In this document: piece by piece, positions 59,888 to 64,000 of the stretch
Numbering within the stretch: the stretch's first letter is position 1
How the letters are laid out: every line of letters begins with the position of its first letter
Program-made: the position numbers and the translations under genes
NCBI GenBank assembly: GCA_002946415.1
Contig: NJPS01000045.1
Location: 372,001-436,000, forward strand
Reading direction: 5' to 3'
DNA from: Rutstroemia sp. NJR-2017a BVV2
Taxonomy: Eukaryota > Ascomycota > Leotiomycetes > Helotiales > Rutstroemiaceae
Length of the DNA: 64,000 bases
Notes under the pieces: model-generated
Told to the model about the DNA's origin: nothing
Database searches by the model: none
What the model saw: the letters and a program-made list of their open reading frames with translations, nothing else

Positions 59888-62284
59888 ATGGTATATTGTG
59901 GCAAGCCGTCGCGAGGCTGCCAGATGTGCAGGACTCGAAGGATAAAGGTGTGGTCATAACTTGAGTTGACATCTTTTCATGAATCTCTGGAGAGCTGACA
60001 GTGTATCGACAGTGTGATGAAACTAAACCGACCTGTCTTCAATGCCAGAAATCAAGGCGCCAATGTCCGGGCTACAAGGACGATTTCGACCTTGTCTTCC
60101 GAAATGAAACCAAGGCCACGGAAAGAAGGGCTCGCCGGTCACTGAAGAATAAGAAAACCAGCAATGCCACTGGGTCAAGCAGTGGGACCAATGCAGAACG
60201 CAAGTTTTCGATTATCTCAACTACTGGACGTTCCGACGAGGACGATGACGCAAACTTCCCTGTTAAGATGGATCTGGTCCGGGTTGAAAATGCGTCAGAT
60301 CTCTCAATCTCAGATGGCTTTATGCTACAACACGGCTTTAGCAATCCTATTGAGCAACAAGCACCGTGTTTCTTCATGACGAATTTTGTAATCATCCCGC
60401 AAAACGGGATGGCGCGGGGATCGTTCGATTGGGTATTACCATTGGTCAAGATGGAAAGTCCCAATTCGCCTTTATCACTTTCGTTCCAAGCTGTGGCCAT
60501 GGCTTCCTTAGCGAACAGACCGAATTCGAGAGGAAGTACTCTGATGCATGTGGCCATCGACCACTATGCCAAGGCTTTGAAAGAGGTCAACTTAGCTCTT
60601 CAGAACCCCGCACAGCAGAAGACGGACCAGACATTAGCTGCGATTCTCCTGTTGGGATTCTTCGAGACTATCACGCAGGAGAAACAGAACATTACGGCTT
60701 GGGGGTCACATATCGACGGCGCTGTGCAATTAGTAAAGATGCGGGGCAAGAAACAGTTACGGACCAAAGTTGGTCTTGCACTTTTCCAAACTGTCAGAGG
60801 ACAAATGGTAAGCCGCCCACTCTTCCATCAACCTTCTACATCCACTACCACTAACACCCCACCAGCTCGTCAACTGCATGTCCTCATCCAAACCCCCCGT
60901 CCTCGGCGTCGAATGGTGGCTCGGCGACGCCAGCAAAGACCAAAGCAGCGCCCGCGTCTCCAAGCTGAACCTCGAAGTAGCCGAGCTCCGCTGCGAACTG
61001 AACCGCGTGCTGATGGCGCAGCCGCGCACGCCCGAAACCTTCGAAATCATCAGCAAAATGATGCAGCGCGCGCTCGAGCTCGAGCAGGAATACCAGCGCT
61101 GGGAAGAAACGCAGACGAAACAGACGGTTGCGTGGGTCGACAATGTCCCCGGCGGGGATATGATGAAAGCGGATGTGTGCCCAGGGCGTGTGGATATGTA
61201 TCCGGATATCTACGTCGCCGCGCAGTGGAATCTCGCGCGTACCTCGAGGATCTTTCTCGCGGCCATTGTGATTCGCTGCGCGGCGTGGATTTGCTATCCG
61301 GTGGATTATCGGACCACGCCGGAGTATGCGCAGATGTCGAGGCTGGGCCAGGAAATGATTAATGATATCATTGCTTCTATTCCGTTCAACTTTGGCTGGC
61401 ATCTGGATGAAAATGGGAGGCTGAAAGCGGGTGATGTTATGGGTGGTACGGATGATGTGAATACAGTCAAAGCTCTCGGAGGCGTCTTCTCCATCTGGCC
61501 TCTCTTGTCCGTCAGCTGCGCAGACTACACTACGGACTCCCAGCGCGTGTGGGTGAAGGGGAGGTTCAAGTATATTGCTGAAGTTATGGGTTTGAATCAG
61601 GCGAAAGTCGTAGGCTGTGTACGTGTACCCCTCTCCCTCCCTTCTACCCCGTTCCACCCCTCTACCCCCTCACGAAATCAAAACTAACCCCAATCACAGC
61701 TCCAACTGCGTCTCCCATCCATGATCGTCCGCCGCGACAACATGGGCTACGCAGCCCAAAACCTCGTCAACGTCCGTCCCATCGGTCGTCATGCTATCGT
61801 GCCCACGCTGCCAACGCATATCTCGTCGTTGACTTTCCAGCAGCGCGAGGCCATGAGGAGAGAGATGTGGGAGAGGGAGAGGAAGGCGGCTTTGGATGCG
61901 GTAGGTTGCTTTTTTTTTTTTTTTTTTTTTTTTGGTTTGTTTTTGTGTTTGTGTTTGATGGGTTGGGTTTTGTGTTGTGGAGTTTTGGGAAGTTATGTCT
62001 AGTTGGAACAGGACGGGATAGTATCGCAAGGAACAACATCTTACTAACACCCCCTCTCTCCCCTCTAGGCCCAGTCCCAAGCAAAGAAAGACCAACCCGC
62101 TATCGCCCCAACCGCCACTTCTACTACAGCAGCAGCAGATAATACAGTACTGGCGACGAATGCAAATACGACTACGAATGTTACGCCGCCCCCGAAGGAA
62201 ATGAGCTGGAAGATTGATGCGGCGCATGGGAAGAAGTATGCGTGGTTGGAGGGGCTGGGGTGGTGGGAGACGGGGTCGGCGTAG
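59888..62284 (+). CDS. Zn(II)2Cys6 transcription factor
   Basis: A fungal binuclear zinc cluster regulator; its target pathway is unknown. Five exons, 59888-59947, 60013-60807, 60866-61618, 61700-61900 and 62069-62284, give 674 residues. The cluster has cysteines at 11, 14, 21, 28, 31 and 38 (spacing 2-6-6-2-6) in GCQMCRTRRIKCDETKPTC and CPGY. The first intron interrupts it between Lys20 and Cys21; its acceptor at 60012 is fixed by this pattern. A basic linker follows, then a long helical region (SFQAVAMASLANR, DHYAKALKEVNLAL, AAILLLGFFETITQE, GSHIDGAVQLVKMRG), the usual fungal regulatory domain. The last two exons are Ala/Thr rich, ending WLEGLGWWETGSA. From exon 3 on the DNA is much richer in G+C. 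The fourth intron contains 24 consecutive T residues. Confidence 0.92.
61910..61933 (+). repeat. Poly(T) run of 24 in an intron
   Basis: Uninterrupted T homopolymer ten bases after the donor of intron 4 of the Zn2Cys6 gene. Confidence 0.9.
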
Positions 62285-63448
62285 AGATAGAGGGGAGATA
62301 GGGGGAGGAGAGGGAAGGGAGGGGAGATGGGGAGAGGGGAAGGAGGGGAAGAGGAACGCGGGAGAAAGTCGTTTGATGGGAAATGGATGGATGGAGTTAC
62401 CTGGATTGGGTTGGGTTCGGTTAGGTTGCTTGCGGGGCAGAATGTGTATGTATGTATGTATGTATGCAATCGTTTTCATGGTTTGGGATAGGCTGGATGG
62501 ATGGACGGATGGTTTGGTCTGGTTTGGATTGGATTGCTTGGATCTTGGGACATGGCTGGGCTGGCTATGGGATGGACAGACGGCGTTTTAATGGCTGGAT
62601 GAATGCATTTGGGTTTGGATAAGGAGGGGAAACGGATATCTATCTGGTTTTGGGGGATGATATGAAAGCAAAAAAGGAAAGTTATCATGTATTGTGTTGT
62701 GTTGAAACGTATGATGAGCAATGAGATGAGGTCTAATAACTCAGTCGTATCGTATCGCATCATATCATATCAAAAAAGACCATGAGTAAAAACAACGAAG
62801 AAAGGAGCAAATATCATTGAGCATAGCATAGATAGGATAACTGCCGTAAATATAAAATATACTGTGATCTTACGTGCGCTGACTTGCTTGCCAGTCCAGT
62901 CGATCTGAATGCCCCCTAGAAAAGAGGAAACTCAAAAGAGAAACTAAAATAACACATTTAACTGAAGTAAAAAATAAGCAATCCAAGCCCTCCCCCCGAA
63001 CCTCAAAGTCCCATTATCTTGTCCTGCCCTGTCCATCTAAACATCAACCGATCAAAACGCCTTCCGCAGCTAGCTAGCCAGCTGTATATAACATGTAGCT
63101 CAGTATAGTGCACCGCACCTCCTTCCCTGGGGGTGTGCCTAGATTGCGACGAGAATGAGAGACGAATATATACCGTAGGAACTGTAACTGAAATTGGAAT
63201 ATTGGAATTTGATATGCGCTGAGATGGTTTATTTTCCGGTGGAGCTGCGGGTAAATCTATTAGAGATAAGGTCAGCTTTTAGGCTGGGCGCATCTTGTGA
63301 TGAGGGTTAGAAGGGGGGAGGGGGAGCGCTTTTTTATCTTCCAATAATAACATCGCAGGTTGTGCGTGCCGTCGCAATCGCAGTCGCAATCGCAGAAGAA
63401 CCCAACTCAACCCGCGCACCCAATCCCCAAAGCACAAAACAAACAAAC
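62285..63448. other. Intergenic, convergent 3' ends
   Basis: This 1164 bp lies between the Zn2Cys6 stop and the small membrane protein stop. It has (GTAT)5 at 62446-62465 and G/A-rich DNA at 62285-62370. Frames in it are low-complexity and unlikely to be genes. Confidence 0.6.
62446..62465. repeat. (GTAT)x5 microsatellite
   Basis: Five exact tetranucleotide units in the 3' region of the Zn2Cys6 gene. Confidence 0.95.
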
Positions 63449-63975
63449 TCACGGTTTCCTCTGCTCCGCCATTTGTCCCCCACTCGCATTCGCATCCTCT
63501 TTGTTCCAGCCCAATCGTGACTGATACGCAGGCCACGAACTCAGCGTCCACGCCTTGACCAGGAAGCCCTGCGTCTTGTCGACGTAGTTCTCGTTCTTCA
63601 TCTCTTTGACGCCGACGCGCACGCCGTCTTTGGTGAAGACGACGTTTTTGCGCTGCATTTTGTCCGAGGCGGCGACGGAGATCTTTTGCGTCGTGAGATA
63701 GATTTGGTAGCCGATGAAAGCGAGGCCGAGGAGGAAGAGGAGGAGGATGGCGAGGGGGAGGAGCTTGCTGTGGAGAGGGGAGGGGGTTAGTTGGGGGGTG
63801 GTTGGGGGGTGCATTTTGGGGGAGAGGGAGGGGGAGGGTTGATTCTGGGGGTTTGAGGAGGGGAGAGCGGTTGTGGGTTGGGTGCGTATCGTGTGTGTGG
63901 AGGACAAAGGACGTCGACGTACCTTAACGCAGAGCGGGGTGGAGGAGGAGGGGCTTTGGATGATCCCCAGGCCAT
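63449..63975 (-). CDS. Small single-pass membrane protein, unknown function
   Basis: Two exons, 63975-63923 and 63767-63449, give 123 residues. The start MAWGSSKAPPPPPRSALS is typical of short fungal membrane proteins. The splice joins TTA AG to C AAG. One membrane segment follows at once: LLPLAILLLFLLGLAFIGYQIY (about residues 20-41). The rest is soluble: QRKNVVFTKDGVRVGVKEM, a Tyr/Lys stretch (ENYVDKTQGFLVKAW) and a charged end. A tail this size could face the cytosol or an organelle lumen; the sequence does not say. The intron is G/C biased, with runs of C on the coding strand. The stop TGA overlaps a strong donor (CC^GTGAGT), so a further 3' exon is possible. Confidence 0.8.
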
Positions 63976-64000
63976 TGTTTCGCTGATTTGAGGTTGCGAA

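Noticed and set aside
60884..62479. Minus-strand frames of 257 and 261 codons
   Set aside because: They are antisense to the GC-rich exons of the Zn2Cys6 gene or cross poly(T) and repeats; a GC-biased shadow explains them.

Overview
This 64 kb window is nuclear DNA from a filamentous ascomycete (Pezizomycotina). The evidence is genes split by many 45-75 nt GT-AG introns, typical fungal proteins (Skn7, a Zn2Cys6 factor, Lst7, a class V GH18 chitinase, a gap1-type RasGAP) and roughly balanced base composition without operons. Protein style and architecture suggest Leotiomycetes/Helotiales, but that is an inference and I could not test it. No rRNA, CRISPR, prophage, retrotransposon or confident tRNA was found.

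Layout: 0-9 kb holds a cut-off acidic gene divergent from GRC3, a ferric reductase, prefoldin subunit 3 and a Sec14 lipid-transfer protein. 9-15 kb holds eIF2B epsilon and the response regulator SKN7. A 3.8 kb gene-free stretch follows. 18.7-28 kb holds a small DUF167 protein, a HAD-domain protein with an RGG/N-rich tail, a BTB/POZ protein, DNA primase small subunit and the P-body helicase DHH1. 30-38.4 kb holds LST7 (folliculin homologue), a tiny unknown protein and a RasGAP. A 5.6 kb gene desert rich in microsatellites follows. 44-56.3 kb holds a GH18 chitinase, a J-domain membrane protein, a 617-residue protein I do not recognise, a possible gene relic and the karyopherin MSN5. 56.3-64 kb is a 3.6 kb gene-free stretch, a Zn2Cys6 transcription factor and a small single-pass membrane protein.

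Most genes are housekeeping and do not form a cluster. There are loose themes: translation and mRNA control (eIF2B epsilon, DHH1, the HAD/RGG protein), nutrient and stress signalling (LST7, RasGAP, SKN7, MSN5) and rRNA synthesis or processing (GRC3 and perhaps the first gene). Several neighbours share short divergent promoters (GRC3, prefoldin, the DUF167 and HAD pair, BTB and primase). Exon boundaries were set by hand from splice sites, reading phase and remembered family patterns; no search or RNA data was available. I see no convincing wholly new system. The best leads are the unknown 617-residue gene, the 79-residue protein, the relic near 51 kb, the chitinase without an AUG for its membrane anchor, and a recurrent 9-mer in non-coding DNA.
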